Origin: Intestinimonas massiliensis (ex Afouda et al. 2020)
GTDB lineage: Bacteria; Bacillota; Clostridia; Oscillospirales; Oscillospiraceae
NCBI RefSeq assembly: GCF_900626285.1
Contig: NZ_LR131147.1
Coordinates: 27,749-91,748 of the forward strand
Length of the DNA stretch: 64,000 nt
Reading direction: 5' to 3'
Position 1 is the first letter of the stretch, and each line of letters starts with the position of its first letter. The translations under genes were made by a program, and so were the position numbers. Shown here one piece after another: positions 26,382-34,873 of this stretch. Under the pieces are notes generated by a model, which searched no databases, was not told the origin of the DNA, and saw nothing but the letters and a program-made list of their open reading frames with translations.

Positions 26382-27020
26382 CTACGGCACATACTCAAAA
26401 TGCCGGTACAGCCACTTGCCCGCCTTGCTGCCCAATACCAGGCCAATAGGCAGGATGAGAACGACAAAGGGCAGGATCACCATCAGCGGGTTCCAGGCGG
26501 CAATCGAGAAGAGCGCGGAGACATTGGACCCGCAGTCGATCAAGTAAACATACAGCCGCCATGCCACACAGACAAACAGGATCATGCTCACGGTCTCTAT
26601 GATGGAGGCCCAGTTCAGCCGGGAGATCGGTCTCTGGTCCGCTTTGGGCAGGGGAGCATCCCTCACCTCCTGCTCCAGCAGAGCGGCGTAGTCCTCCAGC
26701 CCGTCGGCCTGAGCGGTGTCGGTGCGGCTCAGCCGCTCATAGGATTCGATGGCTTCCCGCAGCCGCTGCCGCAGGGCAAAGGCAGCGCCGGGTGCGTTCT
26801 TTTGGAAATCCTGGACCATAGAGCGGATCTCTTCAAGGGTAAAGCCCGCCTTCCGCAAAACTGCAATGGCCCGGAGCCGGTCCACGTCGGCAGGGGAGAA
26901 GTCCAGCCAGGTGCGCCCGCCCCGACGCTGGGATTGGGGAATCACCAGTTGTTCCTGCACATAAAACCGCACCGCCCGCTCGGTAAGCCCGGTGGCTGTG
27001 CAGACCTCTTTCATCTTCAT
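26382..27020 (-). CDS. MerR-family regulator with a C-terminal membrane domain
   Basis: The 212-aa protein has an N-terminal MerR DNA-binding domain (MKMKEVCTATGLTERAVRFY, LDFSPADVDRLRAIAVLRKAGFTLEEI), a coiled dimerisation region (residues 75-125), and two hydrophobic segments (ETVSMILFVCVAWRLYVYLI, PLMVILPFVVLILPIGLVLG). A membrane-tethered MerR suggests sensing of envelope or drug stress, with the DNA contacted from the membrane. Its promoter has the long spacer typical of MerR control. Confidence 0.85.
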   Translation of the reverse strand: MKMKEVCTATGLTERAVRFYVQEQLVIPQSQRRGGRTWLDFSPADVDRLRAIAVLRKAGFTLEEIRSMVQDFQKNAPGAAFALRQRLREAIESYERLSRTDTAQADGLEDYAALLEQEVRDAPLPKADQRPISRLNWASIIETVSMILFVCVAWRLYVYLIDCGSNVSALFSIAAWNPLMVILPFVVLILPIGLVLGSKAGKWLYRHFEYVP

Positions 27021-27044
27021 GGATACGCCTCCTTTGCTGAAAAA

Positions 27045-27075
27045 AGTGTACCATCTGACGTAAGGGAAGTGTCAA
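27045..27075 (-). promoter_or_regulatory. Long-spacer promoter of the MerR gene
   Basis: On the minus strand TTGACA (27070-27075) and TACACT (27045-27050) are 19 bp apart, the overlong spacer that MerR proteins correct by twisting DNA. A short TGAC/GTCA dyad lies in the spacer (27056-27074). This is consistent with autoregulation. Confidence 0.65.
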
Positions 27076-27096
27076 GAGCCTTTCTGACAACAGGCA

Positions 27097-27131
27097 AAAA
27101 ATACGGCCCGGAGCGCTGTGCTCCGGGCCGT
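27097..27131 (-). terminator. Terminator of the RNase P RNA gene
   Basis: A perfect 12-bp stem ACGGCCCGGAGC/GCTCCGGGCCGT is followed, on the minus strand, by ATTTTTT. Confidence 0.9.
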
Positions 27132-27140
27132 CGTATCTGC

Positions 27141-27487
27141 AAGTAAGCCTGTAAGCCGGGTTCTGTCATTTAAGACAGCCATCTATCTCGACGCACCGTC
27201 GCCGGTACGCTCAAGCCGCCTCCTCGGGACGGCCGGGCCAGCCTCATGTCCCTCCACGGCGTTGCTCCGGATAGAGTTTACAGCGATGGACGCTTGGCAC
27301 GCCATCGGGTGAGCTCTTACCTCGCCTTTCCACCTTGACCGGCCAAAGACCGGCAGACTATTTCTGTTGCACTTTTCCTGGGGTCGCCCCCGGCGGGTGT
27401 TACCCGTTATCCTTGCCCTGTGGAGCCCGGACTTTCCTCACCTACGGGCCTTTCGTCCCGCAGGCGCGGCTGTCCAGCTTGCTTGCG
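27141..27487 (-). ncRNA. rnpB: RNase P RNA, bacterial class A
   Basis: This is the catalytic RNA that trims the 5' ends of tRNA precursors. On the minus strand the conserved regions are present in order: GAGGAAAGTCCGGGCTCCAC near the 5' end, CAGAAATAGTCTGCCGGT, GGAAAGGCGAGGTAAGAGCTC, and the 3' region ACAGAACCCGGCTTA. The A-type arrangement (including the AGGGTGAAA-like and P15-P17 region) is inferred from sequence blocks, not folding. The ends are set from the promoter and terminator and may be off by a few bases. Confidence 0.95.
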
Positions 27488-27493
27488 TAGGGT

Positions 27494-27522
27494 ATTTTAC
27501 CGTATTCCGCCCCGGTTGTCAA
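27494..27522 (-). promoter_or_regulatory. Promoter of rnpB
   Basis: On the minus strand TTGACA (27517-27522) and TAAAAT (27494-27499) are 17 bp apart, 7 bp before the inferred RNA 5' end. Confidence 0.85.
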
Positions 27523-27540
27523 ATCAAAAGCCGCTTTGGA

Positions 27541-27569
27541 TTGAATTTCAGTGCCAAGTAAGATATAAT
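27541..27569 (+). promoter_or_regulatory. Promoter of murD
   Basis: TTGAAT (27541-27546) and a consensus TATAAT (27564-27569) are 17 bp apart. It is divergent from rnpB. Confidence 0.8.
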
Positions 27570-27603
27570 AATTTGGTTAAACTATGAAAAGGGAGGAACT
27601 GCC

Positions 27604-28995
27604 ATGAATCGTTCCACCATACAGGAATATCTGGCGGGATTGAAGGGCAAGCGGGTGGCCGTCATCGGCATCGGCGTGTCCAACACCCCACTGATCAAAA
27701 TGCTGCTGCGGGCAGGAGTGAAGGTCACTGCCTGCGACAAGAAGCCCAAGGAATCCTTTGCCGGACTGGCGGAGGAGTTGGAGAGCCTGGGAGCCCAGCT
27801 CAAGCTGGGCCCGGACTACCTGAAGGATCTGGACTTTGAGGTCATTTTCCGCACGCCTGGCATGCGGCCCGATCTGCCGGAACTGATAGAGGCTCTTCAG
27901 CGGGGGGCCATCCTCACCTCCGAAATGGAAGTGTTCTTCCAGGTCTGCCCCTGCAAAATCATCGCGGTGACGGGCAGCGACGGCAAGACCACAACCACTA
28001 CCATCATTGCCGAACTGCTGAAGGCGGCGGGCCAGACAGTATACGTAGGCGGCAATATCGGCAAGCCTCTGCTGCCCGACGTGGACGGCATGGAGCCGGG
28101 GGATATCGCGGTGCTGGAGCTGTCCTCCTTCCAGCTGATGACGATGGACCGCAGCCCGGACATCGCCGTGGTCACCAACCTGGCGCCCAACCACCTGGAC
28201 GTGCACAAGTCCATGGAGGAGTATGTGGACGCCAAGAAGAACATCTTCCTCCACCAGGGGCCGGACGGTCTGCTGGTACTGAACCAGGACAACGAGATCA
28301 CCCGGAGCTTTGCTCCTGAGGCGCCGGGCCATGTAACCTTCTTCAGCCGCCGTCAGGAGCTGGAAAAGGGCGTGTTCCTCAAGGACGGGGTCATCTGGGT
28401 ACGCAACGCCATGCATGAGCGGCCCGTTTTGCCGGTGGCCGATATTCTGCTGCCCGGCGATCACAACGTGGAGAACTACATGGCCGCCATCGCCGCCCTG
28501 GACGGACTGATCCCCGACCAGGTGATCCGGGAGTTCGCGGCGAAATTTGCCGGGGTGGAGCACCGGATCGAGCTGGTACGCACACTGAACGGCGTGAAGT
28601 ATTATAATGACTCCATTGCCTCCAGTCCCTCCCGTACCATCGCCGGTCTGCGCTCCTTCCAGCAGAAGGTTATCCTGATCGCCGGCGGCTATGATAAGCA
28701 TATCCCCTTTGACGTGCTGGGGCCTGAGGTCACAGCACATGTAAAGGAACTGTTCCTGACGGGCGCCACTTCCGATAAGATCCGTACCGCCGTGGAAAGT
28801 GCTCCCGAATATGACCCGGAGAAGCTCCCCATCACCGTGATCGACGACTTTGAAGAGGCGGTGCTGGCGGCCCATTGGGCGGCCAAACCCGGCGATGTGG
28901 TGATTTTGTCCCCCGCCTGCGCATCCTTTGACAAATTCAAGAACTTTATGGAGCGGGGAGCCGCCTTCAAGAAGATTGTCTATGGCCTGTCGTAA
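27604..28995 (+). CDS. murD: UDP-N-acetylmuramoyl-L-alanine--D-glutamate ligase
   Basis: Adds D-glutamate to UDP-MurNAc-L-Ala in the cytoplasmic stage of peptidoglycan synthesis. The 463-aa Mur ligase has an N-terminal Rossmann region (VAVIGIGVSNTPLIK), ATP loop GSDGKTTTT, NLAPNHLDVHKSMEEY, and GVEHRIELVRTLNGVKYYNDSIASSP. It stands apart from the usual dcw cluster. GGGAGG precedes the ATG. Confidence 0.95.
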   Translation: MNRSTIQEYLAGLKGKRVAVIGIGVSNTPLIKMLLRAGVKVTACDKKPKESFAGLAEELESLGAQLKLGPDYLKDLDFEVIFRTPGMRPDLPELIEALQRGAILTSEMEVFFQVCPCKIIAVTGSDGKTTTTTIIAELLKAAGQTVYVGGNIGKPLLPDVDGMEPGDIAVLELSSFQLMTMDRSPDIAVVTNLAPNHLDVHKSMEEYVDAKKNIFLHQGPDGLLVLNQDNEITRSFAPEAPGHVTFFSRRQELEKGVFLKDGVIWVRNAMHERPVLPVADILLPGDHNVENYMAAIAALDGLIPDQVIREFAAKFAGVEHRIELVRTLNGVKYYNDSIASSPSRTIAGLRSFQQKVILIAGGYDKHIPFDVLGPEVTAHVKELFLTGATSDKIRTAVESAPEYDPEKLPITVIDDFEEAVLAAHWAAKPGDVVILSPACASFDKFKNFMERGAAFKKIVYGLS

Positions 28996-29016
28996 CAGTG
29001 TGAAGGAGTGAACCTT

Positions 29017-30054
29017 TTGTTGGATAGTAAAAAGGTCCTGGAGGAGCTGTGCGGGTGCACAGCTCCCTCCGGGTTTGAAGGGCCGGCGGTTGAAATCGCC
29101 GCCCGGTTGCTGAAACCTTTGGTGGATGAGCTTCAGGTGGACCGGATGGGAAATCTGATCGGCGTCCGCCGCTGTGGTCAGCCCAATGCCAGGAAGCTGC
29201 TGCTGGATGCCCACCTGGATGAGATCGGTCTGCTGGTCACCGGTGTGGAAGAGGGCTTCCTGCGTTTCCGCTCCATTGGCGGAGTAGACCCCCGAATGCT
29301 GCCCGGCCGGGAGGTGTGGGTCCTGACCCAGCCGCCCATTCCCGGCATTGTGGCTTGCCAGCCTCCCCATCTCCATGACGGAGAGACGGAAAACAAATCC
29401 ATTCCGCTGTCCGACCTGCGCATCGACGTGGGCCTGTCCCAGGAGCAGGCGGAGGAGAAAATCCCGGTGGGTACACCGGTGGTGTACCGGGGCAGCTGCT
29501 TCTCTCTGGGGAAAGAGCAGATGTGCGGCAAGGCCATGGACGACCGTTCCTGCTTCACGGTGCTGCTGCGGGCTATGGAGCTGCTGGCGGACAAGAAGCT
29601 GGATGTTGACGTATATGTTATGGGCTCCACCCGGGAGGAGGTTTCCGGGGTGGGTGCCACCGTGGGCACCTGGTCGGTACAGCCCGACTGCTGTGTGGCG
29701 GTGGATGTGACCCACGGCCGCACGCCTGACGGCCCTGCTGATAAAACATTTACCTTGGGCGGCGGTCCGGCCATCGGCGTGGGTCCCAATATGACCCGCT
29801 GGATGACCGGACGTATGCTGGACAAGGCGCGGGAAAGGGAGATCCCTTACCAGCAGGAGATCATGTCCGGCCACACCGGCACCAACGGCTGGGAGATGCA
29901 GATCAGCCGGGAGGGCGTGGCCACTTCGGTGCTCTCTCTGCCCCTGAAATACATGCACACTCCCATTGAGACGCTGTCTCTCAGCGATCTGGAGCAGACT
30001 GCCCAGCTGCTGGCGGCGTTTACCGAGGATTTGGGAAAGGAGTGGCCGCTGTGA
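29017..30054 (+). CDS. M42 family metallopeptidase (first of three tandem copies)
   Basis: The 345-aa glutamyl-aminopeptidase/endoglucanase-like enzyme has metal-ligand motifs LDAHLDEIGLLV, MDDRSCFTVLLRA, the catalytic STREEVSGVGA and VDVTHG. Start: AAGGAG at 29002-29007 best serves TTG 29017; a GTG at 29008 is too close. M42 enzymes form large tetrahedral dodecamers that trim peptides. The three adjacent genes are diverged paralogues, possibly forming mixed complexes. Confidence 0.85.
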   Translation: MLDSKKVLEELCGCTAPSGFEGPAVEIAARLLKPLVDELQVDRMGNLIGVRRCGQPNARKLLLDAHLDEIGLLVTGVEEGFLRFRSIGGVDPRMLPGREVWVLTQPPIPGIVACQPPHLHDGETENKSIPLSDLRIDVGLSQEQAEEKIPVGTPVVYRGSCFSLGKEQMCGKAMDDRSCFTVLLRAMELLADKKLDVDVYVMGSTREEVSGVGATVGTWSVQPDCCVAVDVTHGRTPDGPADKTFTLGGGPAIGVGPNMTRWMTGRMLDKAREREIPYQQEIMSGHTGTNGWEMQISREGVATSVLSLPLKYMHTPIETLSLSDLEQTAQLLAAFTEDLGKEWPL

Positions 30055-31076
30055 AGGATCTGGTTATGAAGCTGAGTGCCCTCAGCGGCGTATCCAGCTG
30101 GGAGGACGAGGTGCGGGACTTTTTGAAAGAGGAGGCCGCGCCCTATGCCCAGGATATCCGCACCGACGCGCTGGGCAATCTGATCGTGTTCAAGAAGGGC
30201 GCAAAGGCGGCGGGGAACAAGCTGCTGCTGTGTGCCCATATGGATGAGGTAGGCCTGATGATCCGCCATATTACGGATGACGGCTATCTGAAGTTCGACA
30301 CTGTGGGATCCATTGACCGGCGGGTGCTGCTGGGCAAGCCGGTGCTGGTGGGGCCTGACCGCCTGCCCGGCGTCATTGGCCTGAAGGCCTACCATCTGGT
30401 GAGCCGGGATGAGGAGAAGAATGTCCCCAAGCTGGATGACTATTATATTGATATCGGCGCCAAGAACAGGGAAGAGGCCGAAAAACTGGTCAGCCTGGGG
30501 GATGTGGCGGTCTTTACCACCCGGCCTGAGCTTTTTGGTGATGGTTTACTGAAAGGCAAGGCTCTGGACGACCGGATCGGCTGCGCGGTGCTGCTTACCT
30601 TGCTGAAAGAGGACCTGCCCATGGACTGTACCTTCGTCTTTACCGCCCAGGAGGAGGTAGGTACTCGCGGCGCCTTCGGTGCGGCATTTTCCATAACGCC
30701 TGAACTGGCCTTGGTCATTGAGGGGACTACCGCCGCCGACCTGCCGGACAGCGCGCCCCATCAGAAGGTGTGTGCCCTGGGCAAGGGTGCGGTGCTTACC
30801 TTCATGGACCGGGGTTCCATTGCCGACCGGGGGCTGTTTGAGCGGCTCCGGACCCTGGCAGAGGAGAACAGGATCCCCTGGCAGCTCAAGCAGTTTGTAT
30901 CCGGCTCCAACGATGCCGCTGCATTCCAGCGCACCAAGGCCGGTGTGCGTACTGCGGTGCTCTCTGCGCCGGTACGCTATGCCCACGCCCCCGCCAGTCT
31001 GGCCTGCGTCAGCGATCTGGACGCGGTGCTGAATCTGGCAAGAGCGCTGATCCACGATGTGGCCAAGGAGGTTTAA
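30051..31076 (+). CDS. M42 family metallopeptidase (second of three tandem copies)
   Basis: The 341-aa protein has CAHMDEVGLMIRHI, ALDDRIGCAVLL, TAQEEVGTRGAFGA and a C-terminal APVRYAHAP histidine. GTG 30051 overlaps the stop of the previous gene (GTGA) and follows AAAGGAG, so translation is probably coupled. The catalytic set is complete. Confidence 0.88.
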   Translation: MKDLVMKLSALSGVSSWEDEVRDFLKEEAAPYAQDIRTDALGNLIVFKKGAKAAGNKLLLCAHMDEVGLMIRHITDDGYLKFDTVGSIDRRVLLGKPVLVGPDRLPGVIGLKAYHLVSRDEEKNVPKLDDYYIDIGAKNREEAEKLVSLGDVAVFTTRPELFGDGLLKGKALDDRIGCAVLLTLLKEDLPMDCTFVFTAQEEVGTRGAFGAAFSITPELALVIEGTTAADLPDSAPHQKVCALGKGAVLTFMDRGSIADRGLFERLRTLAEENRIPWQLKQFVSGSNDAAAFQRTKAGVRTAVLSAPVRYAHAPASLACVSDLDAVLNLARALIHDVAKEV

Positions 31077-31079
31077 GAA

Positions 31080-32075
31080 ATGGATATTTTAGCGACACTG
31101 CAGGCGCTGAACGCCTGTCACGGTCCCTCTGGCGATGAGAGCCAGGTGGCCCAGACCCTTGAGAAGCTGGCCGCTCCCTTTGTGGACGAGGTTACCACCG
31201 ATACGCTTGGCAACCTGATCTGCCATAAGAAAGGGAACGGCAAGAAGGTCATGTTTGCCGCCCACATGGACTCCATCGGCTTTATCGTCACCCATATCGA
31301 CGAGAAGGGCTTCCTGCGCTTTGGTCGTATCGGCGGCCTGTCCGCCCATGAAGTGCTGGGTACACCTGTTCGCTTCAAGAGCGGAGTGCGGGGTGTGGTG
31401 GCCTGCCCGGGCAAGACCGATCCCAAGGAGATGAAGCTGGACGACCTCTATCTGGACATCGGCGCCAGAGACGAGGCGGAGGCAAAAGCCATGGTCCAGG
31501 TAGGGGATACCGCTGTCTATAATACCTCTGCTTTCGTAAATGGCTCCCGGATCGTCTCTCCCTACCTGGACGACCGCATCGCCTGTGTGGTGCTGCTGAT
31601 GGCAATGGAGCAGCTGAAAGAGACGGAAAACGATCTCTACTTTGTTTTTACCGTTCAGGAGGAGGTTGGTATCCGGGGCGCCCGCACGGCCGCCTACGGT
31701 ATTGATCCGGACTACGGCATCGCCGTGGACGTCACCGATTCCGACGACATTCCCGATGCCCCCCACGAGTGCTCCAGTGTGGCGGGGAAGGGTGCCGCTA
31801 TCAAGGTGATGGACAGCTCCGTCATCTGCCACCCTGCCGTAGTGGCTAAGTTGGAGGCTCTGGCCAAGGAACAGGGAATCGCTGCCCAGAAGGATATCCT
31901 GAAGGCGGGCGGCACCGACGCCGGGGCCATCCACCAGACCCGGGCTGGCGTCTATACCGGCGGCATCTCCATCCCCACCCGGTATATCCATATGCCCCAG
32001 GAGATGGCCGACCTGGACGATATCAAAGCCTGCGCCGACCTGGCAGCAGCCTTTGCCCAGGCCAAGCTGGACTGA
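31080..32075 (+). CDS. M42 family metallopeptidase (third of three tandem copies)
   Basis: The 331-aa protein has AAHMDSIGFIVTHI, YLDDRIACVVLL, TVQEEVGIRGARTA, DVTDSDDIP and PTRYIHMPQE. It starts 3 bp after the second copy. Its substrates are unknown; M42 enzymes usually release N-terminal residues from short peptides after proteasome-like or Clp degradation. Confidence 0.9.
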   Translation: MDILATLQALNACHGPSGDESQVAQTLEKLAAPFVDEVTTDTLGNLICHKKGNGKKVMFAAHMDSIGFIVTHIDEKGFLRFGRIGGLSAHEVLGTPVRFKSGVRGVVACPGKTDPKEMKLDDLYLDIGARDEAEAKAMVQVGDTAVYNTSAFVNGSRIVSPYLDDRIACVVLLMAMEQLKETENDLYFVFTVQEEVGIRGARTAAYGIDPDYGIAVDVTDSDDIPDAPHECSSVAGKGAAIKVMDSSVICHPAVVAKLEALAKEQGIAAQKDILKAGGTDAGAIHQTRAGVYTGGISIPTRYIHMPQEMADLDDIKACADLAAAFAQAKLD

Positions 32076-32108
32076 GAAATATAGAGATATCAAGAAGGTT
32101 AAAGGAAT

Positions 32109-33362
32109 ATGTCTTTACAGATAAGTGATAAAGTAAAAGCTCTGGCGGCCCAGGCTCAGGCTGACATCCGGGATCAGTTTGAGCGAATTGACGCCATCGC
32201 GGAGGAGAATACCGCCAAGGTTCTGGCCGCGTTCCAGAAACATCGGGTGTCCGAGGGCCACTTTGCCGGTACCACCGGCTATGGCTATGACGATCTGGGC
32301 CGTGATACCCTGGACCTGATCTTTGCGGACCTGTTCCACACCGAGGACGCCCTGGTGCGGGTGCAGTTTGTCAACGGTACCCACGCTATCTCCTGCGCCC
32401 TGTTCGGGGCGCTGAAGCCGGGGGATGTGCTGGTGTCCGCCGTGGGCGCCCCCTATGACACCATGCTGGGTGTGATTGGTGTGGTGGACAAGGGCCCCGG
32501 TTCCCTGAAAAGCTACGGAATCGAGTGCAGGCAAGTAGAACTGGTTAACAATGCTCCGGACCCCGTGGGACTGGCGGAGGCGGTAAAGGACCCCCGGGTA
32601 AAGGCCGTGCTCATCCAGCGCTCCCGTGGCTACGCCACCCGAGACTCCCTGTCCGTGGCCAAGATCGGGGAACTGGCCAAGGTGGTCAAGGACAACAACC
32701 CCAACGCCGCGGTGCTGGTCGACAACTGCTACGGCGAATTTGTAGAGACCATTGAGCCCACCCAGGTGGGGGCTGATCTGGTGGTGGGCTCCCTCATCAA
32801 AAATCCCGGCGGCGGTCTGGCCCCTACCGGCGGCTATATCGCCGGACGGCACGACCTGGTGGAGGGAGCCGCCATGCGGCTTACCACTCCTGGGATCGGG
32901 AAGGAGTGCGGCTCCACCTTTGGCAGCAACCGCAGCCTCTATCAAGGACTTTTCCTTGCCCCCCATACCACCGCCCAGGCGGTGAAAACGGCGGTCTTTG
33001 CCGCCCGGATGATGGAGCTGCTGGGCTATCGGGTGGATCCGGCCTCTGACGCGGTGCGCCACGACATCATCCAGATGATCCATTTCGGTGCGCCCGATCC
33101 CCTGAAGAAGTTCTGCAAGGGTATCCAGTTCGGCGCGCCGGTGGATTCCTACGTGACCCCGGAGCCCTGGGACATGCCGGGCTATGACTGCCAGGTCATT
33201 ATGGCTGCCGGCGCCTTTATTCAGGGCGCCTCCATCGAGCTGTCCTGTGACGCCCCCATGCGGGAGCCCTACACCGCCTATCTCCAGGGCGGCCTGACCT
33301 ATGAGAGCGGCAAGGCGGGAGTTATGCTGGCAGTGGAGGAGCTGCTGAGCACCCAGGCATAA
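32109..33362 (+). CDS. Methionine gamma-lyase family / YnbB-like PLP enzyme
   Basis: The 417-aa PLP-dependent fold-type I protein is of the aluminium-resistance family. It has HFAGTTGYGYDDLGRDTLD, QFVNGTHAISCALFGAL, the cofactor aspartate region VLVDNCYGEF, and the Schiff-base lysine in VGSLIKNPGGGLAPTGGYI. Its true substrate is not established (cystathionine- or methionine-lyase-like). It lies 33 bp after the M42 cluster on the same strand and is probably co-transcribed. Confidence 0.88.
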   Translation: MSLQISDKVKALAAQAQADIRDQFERIDAIAEENTAKVLAAFQKHRVSEGHFAGTTGYGYDDLGRDTLDLIFADLFHTEDALVRVQFVNGTHAISCALFGALKPGDVLVSAVGAPYDTMLGVIGVVDKGPGSLKSYGIECRQVELVNNAPDPVGLAEAVKDPRVKAVLIQRSRGYATRDSLSVAKIGELAKVVKDNNPNAAVLVDNCYGEFVETIEPTQVGADLVVGSLIKNPGGGLAPTGGYIAGRHDLVEGAAMRLTTPGIGKECGSTFGSNRSLYQGLFLAPHTTAQAVKTAVFAARMMELLGYRVDPASDAVRHDIIQMIHFGAPDPLKKFCKGIQFGAPVDSYVTPEPWDMPGYDCQVIMAAGAFIQGASIELSCDAPMREPYTAYLQGGLTYESGKAGVMLAVEELLSTQA

Positions 33363-33378
33363 GGGCAAGCACCTTTCG

Positions 33379-33407
33379 CATAGCCTCCCACAGGAGGTGA
33401 GGCTATG
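33379..33407 (+). promoter_or_regulatory. Inverted repeat enclosing the yunB ribosome-binding site
   Basis: CATAGCCTC (33379-33387) pairs with GAGGCTATG (33399-33407). The second arm contains the yunB start codon, and the 11-base loop holds the Shine-Dalgarno AGGAGGT. Folding would block initiation. Confidence 0.7.
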
Positions 33408-34097
33408 ACCAGGCCCAGATACCGTCCCTGGCTCCGTATGCCGCGGGCCGGACGCCGGGTTCCGCCTGTCAGGCGGGGCAGAGGCTTGCTGCTGTCTGCC
33501 CTGCTGGGGGTAGGACTGGCTCTGCTGGTCATCGCCGCTCTGGACAGCGCTCTGCGGCCGGTGGTCACCACACTGGCTCAGGCCAGGACGGAAAACGTGG
33601 TTACCGGCATCATCAATGATGCGGTCATGGAGACCCTGTCGGCGGACGCGGTGGCCTATCAGGATCTGGTTACCCTGGAGCGGGACAGCAGCGGTCAGGT
33701 GGCACTTCTCTCCACCAATTCCGCCAAACTGAACGCCCTGCGTACCCGGATCCTGCAAACGGTGCTGGAGAAAGTGGATTCCCTGACCAGTGAAGATCTG
33801 GGTATCCCCCTGGGCAGTATCACCGGACTGTCTACCGCCTCCGACTGGGGGCCGGACCTGCCGGTGCAGGTACTGGCTGCCGCCACACCCACGGCGGAGT
33901 TCCGGAATGTGTTTACCTCGGCTGGTATCAATCAGACCCTTCATCAGATCATGCTGGATGTAGAAGTGGAGATCACCCTTCTTATCCCCGGCGGAAAGAC
34001 GGAAACCCGGGTGGATGCCGCCGTATGTGTGGCGGAGACCTTGCTGATGGGCCAGGTGCCGGACACCTATCTGGGATTGCCGGCCGCCGGCTCGTAA
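33405..34097 (+). CDS. yunB: Sporulation protein YunB
   Basis: The 230-aa protein has a basic N-terminus, one membrane helix (GLLLSALLGVGLALLVIAAL) and an extracytoplasmic domain with AYQDLVTLERDSSGQVALLSTN and LGIPLGSITGL, matching YunB. In Bacillus YunB is made in the mother cell and is needed for proper spore formation. The start codon lies in the stem of a hairpin. Confidence 0.88.
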   Translation: MTRPRYRPWLRMPRAGRRVPPVRRGRGLLLSALLGVGLALLVIAALDSALRPVVTTLAQARTENVVTGIINDAVMETLSADAVAYQDLVTLERDSSGQVALLSTNSAKLNALRTRILQTVLEKVDSLTSEDLGIPLGSITGLSTASDWGPDLPVQVLAAATPTAEFRNVFTSAGINQTLHQIMLDVEVEITLLIPGGKTETRVDAAVCVAETLLMGQVPDTYLGLPAAGS

Positions 34098-34180
34098 GAA
34101 AATCACAAGGAATTTATAAGAGAAGGCGCAGATACCTTTCTTTTCTTTCTGGTACAATGAGGGAAAAGGAGGGACGTGCA

Positions 34181-34873
34181 ATGGATACGCTGCTCTGGTA
34201 TTTGGACATTACGCTGGACTATATTGCCGAAATGCTGCCCTGCATGGTGATTGGAGGGGCTGTGTTTCTGCTGCTGCTGCCCAAGCGTCGGAAGAAACTG
34301 CGCCAAAAGCATCTGACAAGCGGCAGGATCCGCGAAGCAGCATTGTTCCTCTTTGTCCTGTTCTGCGCAGGTCTGGCAGCGCTCACCGTATTCCCGTCCG
34401 GCTTCTGGACCCCGCAGCATTGGCAAAATGCGATTTCCGGGATGGAACCGCTGTGGCCATTGATCCCGCTGTCTCAGTCTGTCCCCAATATCCAATGGAT
34501 GCCTACCCTGTTTCGGAGCGACATCAGCCTTGGGGAGTGGGGGCTTTATATGATGGTCGCCAACGCTCTTATTTTTCTGCCGATGGGCTTTTTCCCAAAC
34601 CTGCTATGGCGCCGTCCCAGGTGGTGGAAAGGGTTGCTGGTGGGGGTTTGCAGCTCCTTGTCCATCGAGTTTTTGCAATTGTTTGCCGGACGGTCTACTG
34701 ATATTGACGATTTGATTTTGAATAGTTCAGGTGCCTTTCTGGGCGGGCTGTTGGCCCTGATTCTGGGCAAACTGGTACCAAGCCTGAGCCGAAAATTCCA
34801 AGTGGAGGTCCGCCATGGACGAGAAACAGGAGATCCAAAGCCTGCGCCGGGAGCTGGAGCAGGCCAACTATGA
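34181..34873 (+). CDS. VanZ-like family membrane protein
   Basis: The 230-aa protein has four to five membrane segments and the VanZ signature region: NALIFLPMGFFPNLLWRR, then SSLSIEFLQLFAGRSTDIDDLILNSSG (DDLILN motif). VanZ proteins lower susceptibility to some glycopeptides and detergents by an unknown mechanism; there is no van cluster here. ATG 34181 follows AAAGGAGGG. Its 3' end overlaps ligA by 59 bp, so the last approximately 20 residues (Pro/Gly-rich, non-hydrophobic) may be dispensable. Confidence 0.8.
   Translation: MDTLLWYLDITLDYIAEMLPCMVIGGAVFLLLLPKRRKKLRQKHLTSGRIREAALFLFVLFCAGLAALTVFPSGFWTPQHWQNAISGMEPLWPLIPLSQSVPNIQWMPTLFRSDISLGEWGLYMMVANALIFLPMGFFPNLLWRRPRWWKGLLVGVCSSLSIEFLQLFAGRSTDIDDLILNSSGAFLGGLLALILGKLVPSLSRKFQVEVRHGRETGDPKPAPGAGAGQL

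Noticed and set aside
27118..27561. Short plus-strand open frames inside the RNase P RNA gene
   Set aside because: They lie antisense to conserved rnpB blocks and have no ribosome-binding sites.
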